DNA of 64,000 bases. Source: Methylobacterium radiodurans. GTDB lineage: Bacteria > Pseudomonadota > Alphaproteobacteria > Rhizobiales > Beijerinckiaceae. The notes beneath the pieces are model-generated. The model was not told the DNA's origin, ran no database searches, and worked only from the letters and a program-made list of their open reading frames with translations. The stretch covers positions 186,001 through 250,000 of the forward strand of contig NZ_CP029551.1 in assembly GCF_003173735.1 (NCBI RefSeq), written 5' to 3'. The translations under genes and the position numbers were made by a program. This document shows, piece after piece, positions 51,569 through 59,838 of this stretch (within the stretch, counting starts at the first letter, position 1; every line of letters begins with the position of its first letter).

Positions 51569-53050
51569 CTACTCGGCCGCCGACAGGCCGTGGGCCAGCA
51601 GGCGGGCCGTGCGCGCCCGCGCCTCCGCCCGGCTCTCGGTCGGGCCGGCCCCGAGTTGGCGCCGCGCGTCGCCGAGCGCGGCCTGGACCGCGTCCACCGC
51701 CAGGATCAGGGCGCTCAGGGTGCGCGCATCGATGGTGCGCTCGCGGGCGTACTGCACCACGTCGGCCACCAGCTCGTCGGTCTCGCGGGCGAGCGCGTCG
51801 AGCGTCTCGACGCGACCAGCGCCCCGGGCCTCGCGCAGGATGTCGAGCAGGCGGTCGAGCACGATGTCGACCCGCTCGCGGCGCTTGCGCGCCAGCCGCT
51901 GGCCGAGCCACGCGACGCCCGAACCGATGGTGCCGCCGAAGAAGGCGAAGAGGTAGATGTAATCCTCGTAGCGCTCCAGGAAGGTCTGCTGCTCGCGCTC
52001 GAAGTAGTCCACCGCGCCCGGATGGTTCGGCAGGCGCGCCGAGGTCGCCGCGACCGTGGTGTCGAAGTCGGGCGCCTTCATCAGCTTGGCGACCGGCGCG
52101 ACGGCGGCGAGCCGGGAGCGCCACTCGAACAGGTGCTGCGTCACGGAGGCGACGGCCACGCGGTTCACGGCGCTGCGCGCCATCAGCCGGTAGGAGGCGC
52201 CCACCGTCTTGACCTCCTCGGCCGGCCGCTTCGGCCGCCCGCCGAAGGTTCCGGCGGGGATCGTCACCGCCTGGAGCTCCGGGTAGCGCTGCAGGATGGC
52301 GTCGGTATCGGGAACCGAGACCAGATCGACCTTGCGGTCCGGCACGCCGAGCTCGACCGCCCGCACGGTCGCGAGAGCCGGCCGCGAGGAGGGGCTCGCG
52401 ATCACCGCGACCGCGTCCACCCGCTTCTCGGCCACCGCCGCCGTCACCTCAGCGGGCTTGAGCGGCACCAGCGCGACATGGCCGGGCCCGAGTTCCGCCT
52501 CCGGGACGTCGCCGGCCGCCTGTGCGAGGTCGTAGAAGGCCAGCATGTTGGTCAGGAACGGCAGGTCCGCGTCGTGGCGCACCACGACGCCGATGCGCTT
52601 GCGCGCCAGATCGGGGAAGTCGTCGATCCCGGCCGCCTCGGGCGCCGCGATCAGCAACGCCTCGTCGTGCAGGACGGCCAGCGTCAGCCCGTTCTCGGGC
52701 ATGAATACGTCGGGCCGCACGATGGCGAGATCGGTGCGGCCGGCCTGGAGCGCCGCCCCGCTGTCGCGCACGTCGCCGTGGCGGACGAGCTTCAGCCGCA
52801 CATCCTCACGCGCCCGGTTGAGGGCCTGCGCGTAGGCCTCGATCAGCCCGGTCTCGGGCCCGTCCTGGGGGGCGACCGCCACGGTGAGGACGGTCGGGCG
52901 GGACAGGTAGAACACGAGCGCCGCCGTCATGGCGAGCCCGAGTGCGAGCAGCACGAGAAGCCACTCGCGTCTCAAGAAAATCGCCGACGCGACGCGGAGG
53001 AGCCGGTGCTCGACCCTCGCGCCGATCTTGTCGCCTTGCGTGCGTTGCAT
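51569..53050 (-). CDS. TAXI-family TRAP-type solute-binding protein with C-terminal membrane segment
   Basis: The 493-residue protein has an N-terminal membrane helix near residue 30-50 (EWLLVLLALGLAMTAALVFYLS) and a TAXI-type binding domain (TVAVAPQDGPETGLIEAYAQ, KRIGVVVRHDADLPFLTNML, AEKRVDAVAVIASPSS). A second hydrophobic segment near 375 (YIYLFAFFGGTIGSGVAWLGQRL) is followed by a helical cytoplasmic tail. TAXI proteins feed TRAP transporters, but no membrane subunits are adjacent, so it is an orphan or a sensor. The start at 53050 overlaps an inverted repeat. Confidence 0.72.
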   Translation of the reverse strand: MQRTQGDKIGARVEHRLLRVASAIFLRREWLLVLLALGLAMTAALVFYLSRPTVLTVAVAPQDGPETGLIEAYAQALNRAREDVRLKLVRHGDVRDSGAALQAGRTDLAIVRPDVFMPENGLTLAVLHDEALLIAAPEAAGIDDFPDLARKRIGVVVRHDADLPFLTNMLAFYDLAQAAGDVPEAELGPGHVALVPLKPAEVTAAVAEKRVDAVAVIASPSSRPALATVRAVELGVPDRKVDLVSVPDTDAILQRYPELQAVTIPAGTFGGRPKRPAEEVKTVGASYRLMARSAVNRVAVASVTQHLFEWRSRLAAVAPVAKLMKAPDFDTTVAATSARLPNHPGAVDYFEREQQTFLERYEDYIYLFAFFGGTIGSGVAWLGQRLARKRRERVDIVLDRLLDILREARGAGRVETLDALARETDELVADVVQYARERTIDARTLSALILAVDAVQAALGDARRQLGAGPTESRAEARARTARLLAHGLSAAE

Positions 53051-53066
53051 CGTGGCATCATGCAAC
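53044..53066. promoter_or_regulatory. Inverted repeat spanning the TAXI gene start
   Basis: GTTGCAT (53044-53050) and ATGCAAC (53060-53066) are perfect inverted arms separated by 9 bases. The left arm contains the start codon of the TAXI gene, so protein binding or RNA folding here would block translation. The divergent recX start lies 29 bases further on. Confidence 0.4.
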
Positions 53067-53094
53067 AAGATCCTGTTCAGATCGTGAAGAACCC

Positions 53095-53709
53095 GTGATC
53101 CGCAAATTCGTTGCCAGCTCACCTCTGCGCGAGGATCCGGCCCCACCGGCGCCGAAGCCGCCGCGCCCCGTCACGGCCGCTTGGCTGGAGCGCGCGGCCC
53201 TGCACTATCTCGAGCGCTACAGCGCCTCGGCCGAGATGCTGCGCCGGACGCTGGCGCGGCGCGTCGAGAAGCGCGCCCGCGCCCGCGAGGAAGATCCGGC
53301 CGCTTTCGCTGAGCTGATCGACGCGACGGTCACCCGCGCCCTCTCGGCGGGGCTCGTGGACGATGCCCGCTTCGCCCGTGCGCGCCTCGCCACCCTGCGG
53401 CGGCGCGGCACCTCCACCCGCGGCGTCTCGGCAAAGCTTGCCGCCAAGGGTGTGCCGCACGCGGTCGTCGAGGCGGCGATGGAGGCCGAACAGGCCGAGG
53501 CACAGGCCGACCCGCGCGCCATCGAGGCGGAGGCCGCCCTGGCCTACGCCCGGCGCCGCCGCCTCGGCCCCTTCCGCCGGCCAGACCTGCGCGCAGCCCA
53601 CCGGGACCGCGACCTCGCGGCGCTGGCGCGGGCCGGCTTCGCCTACGCGCTCGCGCGCGACACCGTCGATGCGGAGCCGCTGGACGAAGGGAGCGGCGAG
53701 GCGGGTTGA
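53095..53709 (+). CDS. recX: RecX-family regulator of RecA
   Basis: The 204-residue protein has the RecX three-helix tandem repeats: AAWLERAALHYLERYSASAEMLRRTLARRV, LSAGLVDDARFARARLATLRRRGTSTRGVSAKLAAKGV and the third YARRRRLGPFRRPDLRAAHRDRDLAALARAGFAYALAR. RecX binds and limits RecA filaments. The GTG at 53095 starts it. The adjacent recA gene is absent, unlike in many species. Divergent from the TAXI gene with a 44-bp spacer. Confidence 0.87.
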   Translation: MIRKFVASSPLREDPAPPAPKPPRPVTAAWLERAALHYLERYSASAEMLRRTLARRVEKRARAREEDPAAFAELIDATVTRALSAGLVDDARFARARLATLRRRGTSTRGVSAKLAAKGVPHAVVEAAMEAEQAEAQADPRAIEAEAALAYARRRRLGPFRRPDLRAAHRDRDLAALARAGFAYALARDTVDAEPLDEGSGEAG

Positions 53710-53805
53710 AGGCCTTGCGGCCACTGGATATTCCGCCCGCCCGCGCCACCTCCGCGGCACGGTGGCCGCGGCACATCCCGCGCCGGGCCCGCAACGGAGG
53801 CAGAT

Positions 53806-54237
53806 ATGATCAACCGCAAGGCGAGCGCCCACTGGCAGGGCAGCGGCAAGGAGGGCAAGGGCCAGCTCACGACCCAGTCGGGCGTGCTCTCCGACCAGCC
53901 CTACGGCTTCAACACCCGCTTCGAGGACAAACCCGGCACCAACCCCGAGGAGTTGATCGCGGCGGCCCATGCCGGCTGCTTCACCATGGCGCTGGCCTTC
54001 CAGCTCCAGGGCGCGGGCTTCACCGCGACCGAGCTGAAGACCGAGTCGGTCGTGAGCCTGGAGAAGGAGGGCGACGGCTTCAAGGTCTCCAAGTCGGCGC
54101 TCACGCTCAGCGCCACGATTCCGGGCATCGACCAGGCCAAGTTCGACGAGCTGGCGCACGCCGCCGAGGTGAACTGCCCGATCTCCAAGGTGCTCAACGC
54201 CGAGATCACCCTGAAGGCGACGCTCAACCAGGGCTGA
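53806..54237 (+). CDS. osmC: OsmC-family peroxidase
   Basis: The 143-residue protein is an OsmC-clade thiol peroxidase rather than an Ohr. It has AAAHAGCFTMALAFQLQGAGFT (Cys 58) and NCPISKVLNAEITL (Cys 124), the two catalytic cysteines, and begins MINRKASAHWQGSGKEGKGQL. It detoxifies organic hydroperoxides, complementing the Ohr system 8 kb away. ACGGAGGCAGAT precedes the ATG, a good ribosome site. Confidence 0.9.
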   Translation: MINRKASAHWQGSGKEGKGQLTTQSGVLSDQPYGFNTRFEDKPGTNPEELIAAAHAGCFTMALAFQLQGAGFTATELKTESVVSLEKEGDGFKVSKSALTLSATIPGIDQAKFDELAHAAEVNCPISKVLNAEITLKATLNQG

Positions 54238-54332
54238 TCCCGCAGCGCTGATTCCACCGGTGCGGCATCGCGCGCGGGGATTTCCTCGCGCGCGTCCTTG
54301 TTTCCGCCACGCGACCGTTCATTGTTTGTTCG

Positions 54333-55544
54333 ATGGACGAGACTCTCGCGAAGAAGCTGCGCATCCTGGCGGACGCAGCGAAGTACGACGCCTCCTGCGC
54401 CTCCTCGGGCGCCCCGAAGCGCTCGGCCGACAAGGACGGCCTCGGCTCGACTACGGGCGCGGGCATCTGCCACGCCTACACGCCGGACGGGCGCTGCGTC
54501 TCGCTCCTGAAGATCCTGCTGACCAACTGGTGCCTGTTCGACTGCGCCTACTGCGTGAACCGGCGCTCCTCGAACGTGCGCCGGGCGAAGTTCACCGTCG
54601 AGGAGGTCGTGCGCCTCACGGTGGAGTTCTACAAGCGCAACTACATCGAGGGGCTGTTCCTGTCGTCGGGCATCATCAAGTCGCCCGACCACACGATGGA
54701 GCAGATGAACCGGGTCGCGAAGAGTCTGCGCCGCGATCACGGCTTCCGGGGCTACATCCACCTGAAGACGATCCCGGAGGCCAGCCCCTGGCTGATCGAG
54801 GAGGCGGGGCTCTACGCCGACCGCCTCTCGATCAACGTCGAGCTGCCGACCGAGGCGAGCCTGGAGCGCCTGGCGCCGGAGAAGGACGGCGCCTCGATCC
54901 AGGGCGCGATGACCCAGATCGGCGAGCGCATCGTCGAGGCGAAGGCCGAGCGGCGCCGCTTCGCGCCGGCCGGCCAGTCGACGCAGGTGATCGTGGGCGC
55001 GGACGCGACCACCGACGAGGCGCTGATCCGCAAGAGCGCGCATCTCTACGGCAGCGTCGGCCTCAAGCGGGTGTACTACTCGGCCTTCAGCCCGATCCCG
55101 GACGGGGCCGCGATCCTGCCGCTGAAATCGCCCCCGCTCCAGCGCGAGCACCGGCTCTACCAGGCCGACTGGCTGATCCGGTACTACGACTTCTCCCCCG
55201 ACGACGTGGCGGACGCGGCCGAGGACGGCATGTTCGCCCTCGACATCGACCCGAAGCTCGCCTGGGCACTGAAGAACCGGGCGCGCTTCCCCGTCGACGT
55301 GAACCGGGCCGAGCGCGAGATGCTGCTGCGGGTGCCGGGGCTCGGGGCGCGGGCGGTCGACCGCATCGTCCAGGCACGCCGCCACACCAGCTTGCGCCTC
55401 GACGACGTCGCCCGCCTGACTTCGGGACTGCGCCGGGCGCGGCCCTTCCTGATCGCGGCGGACCACACGCCGGGCGGGCTGACGGACCGGCTGGATCTGC
55501 GAGCACGGCTCGCCGAGCCGGCGCGGCAGCTGAGCCTGTTCTGA
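54333..55544 (+). CDS. Putative DNA modification/repair radical SAM protein
   Basis: The 403-residue protein has the radical SAM cluster motif CLFDCAYC (Cys 67, 71, 74), with NWCLFDCAYCVNRRSSNVRRAKFTVEEVV, and a C-terminal helix-hairpin-helix near 330-350 (LLRVPGLGARAVDRIVQARR) that suits DNA binding. It matches the TIGR03916 group (putative DNA modification/repair), whose reaction is unknown. It sits directly before a DUF4130-UdgX gene with one base between stop and start, which is the known partner arrangement, so both act in one pathway. Confidence 0.87.
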   Translation: MDETLAKKLRILADAAKYDASCASSGAPKRSADKDGLGSTTGAGICHAYTPDGRCVSLLKILLTNWCLFDCAYCVNRRSSNVRRAKFTVEEVVRLTVEFYKRNYIEGLFLSSGIIKSPDHTMEQMNRVAKSLRRDHGFRGYIHLKTIPEASPWLIEEAGLYADRLSINVELPTEASLERLAPEKDGASIQGAMTQIGERIVEAKAERRRFAPAGQSTQVIVGADATTDEALIRKSAHLYGSVGLKRVYYSAFSPIPDGAAILPLKSPPLQREHRLYQADWLIRYYDFSPDDVADAAEDGMFALDIDPKLAWALKNRARFPVDVNRAEREMLLRVPGLGARAVDRIVQARRHTSLRLDDVARLTSGLRRARPFLIAADHTPGGLTDRLDLRARLAEPARQLSLF

Positions 55545-55545
55545 G

Positions 55546-56976
55546 ATGGCGGAGACGGCGCGCGCCGTGGCCCTCGCGCCCGGCGCGGACCTCACCGGCT
55601 TCCGCGCCGCCGTCCGCGCCCTCGTAGCTGAAGACGTGACGCCCGAGCGCGTCGCCTGGAGCGAGGGCGCGGCCTGCGACCTGTTCGGCAGCGCGCCGCC
55701 TGCGGAATCAGCCCCTTTGCGCCTGCCCCGCGCGGTCGCCGACCTCGTGCCGATGGTGGTGCCGCACCGAGATCCTGAGCGCTACGCCCTGCTCTACCGG
55801 CTGATCTGGCGGGTGCGCGCGGGCGAGCGCCACCTCACGGAGGTGCCGAGCGATCCTCTGGTCCACCGGCTCAACCTGATGCGGAAGGCGATCGGGCGCG
55901 ACCTGCACAAGATGCACGCCTTCCTGCGCTTCCGCCGGAGCGAAGAGGCGGGTGTCGAGCGCTTCACCGCGTGGTTCGAGCCCGACCACCACATCCTCGA
56001 GGCCGCAGCGCCCTTCTTCGTGGAGCGTTTCCGCGCGCTCCGCTGGACCATCCTGACGCCGGACGCCTCCGCGCACTGGGACGGCGCGACGCTCCGCCTC
56101 GGCCCACCGGGCCGGCGCGAGGACCTGCCCCCCGGCGACGGGTTCGAGGCCGGCTGGCGCGGCTATTACGAGAGCACCTTCAACCCGGCCCGCACCAACC
56201 TGAAGGCGATGCGGGCCGAGATGCCGAAGAAGTACTGGCGGAACATGCCGGAGACCCTGGCGATTCCAGCCCTCGTGCGGGGGGCCGAGGCCGGCACGCG
56301 CGCCATGATTGAGAGGAGCCCGAGCGTGCCCGCCAGACGCGACCCCGCCCGCGCCGTCGCCGCGATGGCCGACCAGGACCCGACCTCGCTCGAGGAACTC
56401 AACGCCATCATCAGGCGCAGCGAGCCGCTGGTGCCCGGCGCGACCCAAGCGGTACTCGGCGAGGGCCCGGTCGGCGCGACGATCGCGTTTGTGGGCGAGC
56501 AGCCGGGCGACCAGGAGGACCGGCAGGGGCGTCCCTTCGTCGGTCCCGCCGGGCAGCTCCTCTCGCGCGCGATGGCAGAGGCCGGGATCGACCGGGGGGC
56601 GAGCTATCTCACGAACGCCGTCAAGCACTTCAAGTTCGAGGAGCGCGGCAAGCGCCGCATCCACCAGAAGCCGACCGCCGGCGAGGTCAGCCACTATCGC
56701 TGGTGGCTCGACCGGGAACTGGAATTCGTCGCGCCCCGCCTCGTAGTCGCGCTCGGGGCCACCGCCGTGCTGGCGCTGACCGGCAAGGCGGTGCCGATCA
56801 CTCGCGCCCGCGGGCCGTTCCAGTTCGAGCGCCACCACAACCGCTTCGTGGGCTTCATCACGGTTCACCCCTCCTACCTGCTGCGCCTGCCGGACGAGGC
56901 GAAGGCGGAGGCCTATGGGGCGTTCGTCGGCGACCTGCGGCGGGTGGCGGAGCTGGAGCGAGAACTGGCGGGCTGA
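55546..56976 (+). CDS. DUF4130 (TIGR03915)-UdgX fusion DNA-repair protein
   Basis: The 476-residue protein has two modules. The N-terminal part matches the DUF4130/TIGR03915 repair family (HRLNLMRKAIGRDLHKMHAFLRFRR near 110-130). The C-terminal part (about 275-476) is a UdgX-type family-4-like uracil-DNA glycosylase with AFVGEQPGDQEDRQGRPFVGPAGQLL near 310, the UdgX loop KRRIHQKP near 370 and HPSYLLRLPDEAKAEAY near 440. UdgX is known to form a covalent bond between the KRRIH histidine and the abasic sugar after uracil removal. All motifs are intact. Four probable cysteines for an iron-sulfur cluster are not all obvious to me. Confidence 0.88.
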   Translation: MAETARAVALAPGADLTGFRAAVRALVAEDVTPERVAWSEGAACDLFGSAPPAESAPLRLPRAVADLVPMVVPHRDPERYALLYRLIWRVRAGERHLTEVPSDPLVHRLNLMRKAIGRDLHKMHAFLRFRRSEEAGVERFTAWFEPDHHILEAAAPFFVERFRALRWTILTPDASAHWDGATLRLGPPGRREDLPPGDGFEAGWRGYYESTFNPARTNLKAMRAEMPKKYWRNMPETLAIPALVRGAEAGTRAMIERSPSVPARRDPARAVAAMADQDPTSLEELNAIIRRSEPLVPGATQAVLGEGPVGATIAFVGEQPGDQEDRQGRPFVGPAGQLLSRAMAEAGIDRGASYLTNAVKHFKFEERGKRRIHQKPTAGEVSHYRWWLDRELEFVAPRLVVALGATAVLALTGKAVPITRARGPFQFERHHNRFVGFITVHPSYLLRLPDEAKAEAYGAFVGDLRRVAELERELAG

Positions 56977-57018
56977 GCCACGTCGTCGGCGCTCGCGGGG
57001 GCCTGCTAGGTTTCACCC

Positions 57019-57314
57019 ATGGATTGCGCCAATGCCCTGAAGATCTTGTGCGCTCACGAATCGGATCTGCGTCGCCGCGGCGTCCGGCATGCCGGGCTGT
57101 TCGGCTCGACGGCGCGCGGCGAGGCTGGACCGGACAGCGACGTCGATCTGCTGATCGAGATCGATGAGGACAGGGTTCGGGACGTCTACGCCTACGTCGC
57201 CGTGTGCAGTTCATCGAAGGCCTGTATCCGGGGCCGGTCGATGTCGCCAACCGCGCGTCCCTGAAGGACGAGGTGCGACCGAACGCGCTGCGGGACGTGG
57301 TCGATGCGTTCTGA
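57019..57314 (+). pseudogene. Broken MNT-type nucleotidyltransferase (frameshift)
   Basis: A minimal nucleotidyltransferase (MntA-like antitoxin) is recognisable from LFGSTARGEAGPDSDVDLLIEIDED. After codon about 62 (VAVC) the frame breaks. Reading one base earlier restores a sensible continuation (QFIEGLYPGPVDVANRASLK to VDAF) ending at TGA 57312-57314. One C appears deleted near 57210. The product would lose the third catalytic Asp (VDVAN). The unbroken frame as it stands ends at 57264. It is a pseudogene or a sequencing error, next to a damaged HEPN gene. Confidence 0.75.
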
Positions 57315-57648
57315 GCGGAGCCGGCGGGCCCTCGTCGACATCCGCGAGAACGCCGCGACGGCCCTCGCCTTCGTGGACGGCATGTCGTTGGCAGCGTTCG
57401 AGACCGTCCGGGGCTCGCTCTACGCAGGCATCCGTTGCCTGGAGATCGTTTCGGAAGCGAGCCGGAGGCTCGATCCCGGAATTGCCGAGCGGCACAGGCA
57501 CATCCCGTGGCGGCAGGTCGCCGATGCCGGGAATGTCTAACGGCACGCCTACGACAATGTCTCGCCGCGCATGATCTGGCACACGGTGCACGAGCGCATG
57601 TCGGAGATCATCGCGGTCTGCGACGCGGAACTCGGCTCTGAGCCCTGA
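57304..57648 (+). pseudogene. Broken HEPN (HepT-like) toxin gene (nonsense mutation)
   Basis: A HEPN/DUF86-type protein begins at ATG 57304, overlapping the MNT gene's last 11 bases. It reads well to IPWRQVADAGNV, where TAA (57538-57540) interrupts it. Directly after, the same frame reads RHAYDNVSPRMIWHTVHERMSEI to a TGA at 57646-57648, an intact family tail. The stop most likely replaces a Tyr codon (GNV-Y-RH). The R-H of the HEPN nuclease motif is thus lost. The pair is a decayed MNT-HEPN module. Confidence 0.75.
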
Positions 57649-57668
57649 CCGTTTCGGGATGGAGCCTT

Positions 57669-59537
57669 CTATCCGTCCGCCACCTCCGCCTTGTGCGGGC
57701 GCAGTTCCGGCGTGCTCTGCTCGATCTCGGTCTCGGTCGGCGCCTCGGCGCGGCTCTCGGCACGGGCGGCGTCCACGAACAGGCGGGCCTCGCCGTCCTT
57801 CAGTCCGAGGCTGCGCAGGGCATAGAAGGTCATGCCGAAGGCAAGTTCGCGCTCGCCCATCAGAACGAGGCCGACCTTTTCCTCCTCCAGGCGGCGGCGC
57901 TCGGCGTCGCTGTGCGTGCGGATCAGGGTGTCGATCCGCGGGTTCGCCTCGCGGGCGAGTTCCACGAGACGGCGGGCCTGGTGTGAATCCGGCGTCGCGC
58001 TGACGAGGAGCCGGGCCTGCCCGATGCCGGCCGCCTCCAGGATGCCCGGCGCCAGCGCGTCGCCGTAGACCGCCTCGATCCCCGCCTCGCGCAGCTCCAG
58101 CACTCGGCGCCGGTCGCGGTCGATCACCACGAAGGGCAGTTCCCAGGTCTGGAGGGCCTTGCCGATGCTGCTGCCCACCCGGCCGTAGCCGACGACGACC
58201 GCGTGGCGGCGCGGTGCCTTCGTCTCGCCCGTCACAGGCACGTTGTCAGCTCCGCCCCGCTCGAACCGGCGGGCGAGTTCCGGCCGGTCGGCGAGCCAAG
58301 CCTCGACGCGGGCGGCGAGCGCGAAGGCCAGCGGGTTCAAGGTGATCGAGAGCAGCGCGCCGCCGAGGATCAGGTCGCGCCCCTCTGGCGGCAGCAGCTT
58401 CAGCGAGAGCCCGAGCGTGACGAGGATGAACGAGAACTCGCCGATCTGCGCGAGGCTAGCCGCGATGGTGAGCGCGGTGCCGACCGGGTGCTTGAAGACG
58501 AGGACGATCGCGACCGCGGCCAGCGATTTCCCCAGCATGATCACCCCGAGCACCGCGAGCACGGAGAGCGGCTCGCGGATCAGGATGAAGGGGTCGAACA
58601 GCATGCCGACCGAGACGAAGAACAAGACCGCGAAGGCGTCCTGCAGGGGCAGGGAATCGGCCGCGGCCTGATGGCTGAGGTCGGATTCGGCCAGCACCAT
58701 GCCGGCGAAGAAGGCACCGAGCGCGAAGGACACGCCGAACAGCTCCGCCGAACCGAAGGCGAGGCCGAGCGCGAGCGCCAGAACGCAGAGCGTGAACAAC
58801 TCGCGCGAGCCGGTGCGCGCCGCCTGATCCAGCAGCCAGGGCACGAAACGGCGCCCGACCACGAGCATCAGTGCGACGAACAGCGCCACCTTGGCGAGCG
58901 TCAGGCCCAGGGTCAGCCAGATGCTGTCGGCCAAGCCCGGTCCCATGAGGCCGCCGACGAGTTCCGCCAGCGCGTGCGCGGCCCCGTGCCCCGCCTCCTC
59001 GGCCTTGCCCCCGAGCGAGGGGGCGAGCGCGGGCAGCAGCACCAGCGCCAGCACCATCGCCAGATCTTCGACGATGAGCCAGCCCACCGCGATCCGGCCC
59101 TTGTCGCTGTCGAGGAGGCCGCGCTCCTCCAGGGCCCGCAGCAGCACGACGGTCGAGGCCACCGAGAGCGCGAGACCGAAGACGAGCCCGGCGCCGAGGC
59201 CCCAGCCCCAGAGGAGGGCCAGCCCACCGCCCATCGCGGTCGCCACCGCGATCTGAACGATCGCCCCCGGAAGCGCGATGGCGCGCACCGCCATCAGGTC
59301 GCCAATCGAGAAGTGCAGGCCGACGCCGAACATCAGCAGGATCACGCCGATCTCGGCGAGTTGGCCCGCGAGCTCGCTGTTGCCGACGAAGCCCGGCGTG
59401 TAGGGCCCGACCAGCACGCCCGCCAGCAGGTAGCCGACCAGCGGCGGCAGCCGCAGGCGCTGGGCCAGCATCCCGCACAGGAAGGCGAGGACGAGCCCAA
59501 GGGCGATGATGGCGATGAGCTCGGTCGCGTGCGGCAC
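57669..59537 (-). CDS. CPA2-family cation:proton antiporter (YbaL/KefB-like)
   Basis: The 622-residue protein has 11-13 membrane helices (residues about 5-400, beginning LIAIIALGLVLAFLCGMLAQRL, with an SFALGAFFAGMVLAES motif). A cytoplasmic RCK/TrkA-N domain follows at about 415-540 with AVVVGYGRVGSSIGKALQ binding a nucleotide. Such proteins exchange K+ (or Na+) for H+ and in KefB/C respond to glutathione, though YbaL-like specificity is not known. The start is GTG 59537 with AGGAGACC upstream. A charged disordered tail ends the protein. Confidence 0.87.
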   Translation of the reverse strand: MPHATELIAIIALGLVLAFLCGMLAQRLRLPPLVGYLLAGVLVGPYTPGFVGNSELAGQLAEIGVILLMFGVGLHFSIGDLMAVRAIALPGAIVQIAVATAMGGGLALLWGWGLGAGLVFGLALSVASTVVLLRALEERGLLDSDKGRIAVGWLIVEDLAMVLALVLLPALAPSLGGKAEEAGHGAAHALAELVGGLMGPGLADSIWLTLGLTLAKVALFVALMLVVGRRFVPWLLDQAARTGSRELFTLCVLALALGLAFGSAELFGVSFALGAFFAGMVLAESDLSHQAAADSLPLQDAFAVLFFVSVGMLFDPFILIREPLSVLAVLGVIMLGKSLAAVAIVLVFKHPVGTALTIAASLAQIGEFSFILVTLGLSLKLLPPEGRDLILGGALLSITLNPLAFALAARVEAWLADRPELARRFERGGADNVPVTGETKAPRRHAVVVGYGRVGSSIGKALQTWELPFVVIDRDRRRVLELREAGIEAVYGDALAPGILEAAGIGQARLLVSATPDSHQARRLVELAREANPRIDTLIRTHSDAERRRLEEEKVGLVLMGERELAFGMTFYALRSLGLKDGEARLFVDAARAESRAEAPTETEIEQSTPELRPHKAEVADG

Positions 59538-59838
59538 CGGGATCTGGTCTCCTCTCGAGGCGCGGGGCCTGGCGGGATGCGTGGCTTGCCGGGTGGACGG
59601 GCTTGAGCCGGTTGCATCCGGCCCTCCTCCTTAAACGTCGCGGCGGCGGCTGGAACGGTCGCGGGAAAAGAAAATCCGCATCGTCCCCGAACGCCTTAGC
59701 TTATCCCGCACCGCGGCGGCGTGCCGGACGGCACCGGGAACCCGCCCCGGCCCTGGAATGAAACCGGAACGCGCAACGCTGGGTTGTCCGCGTGGCCCCG
59801 ACGAATGGGATGCCGACAGGATGCCAGGAGAACCGCCG
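59538..59838. other. Gap between the antiporter and BrkB genes
   Basis: This 301-bp divergent gap should carry both promoters. The BrkB frame extends upstream as MKPERAT, but I place that start later. I see no gene, repeat or RNA. The stretch at 59660-59720 is relatively AT-rich (GAAAAGAAAATCCGC) and may hold a promoter. Confidence 0.35.
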
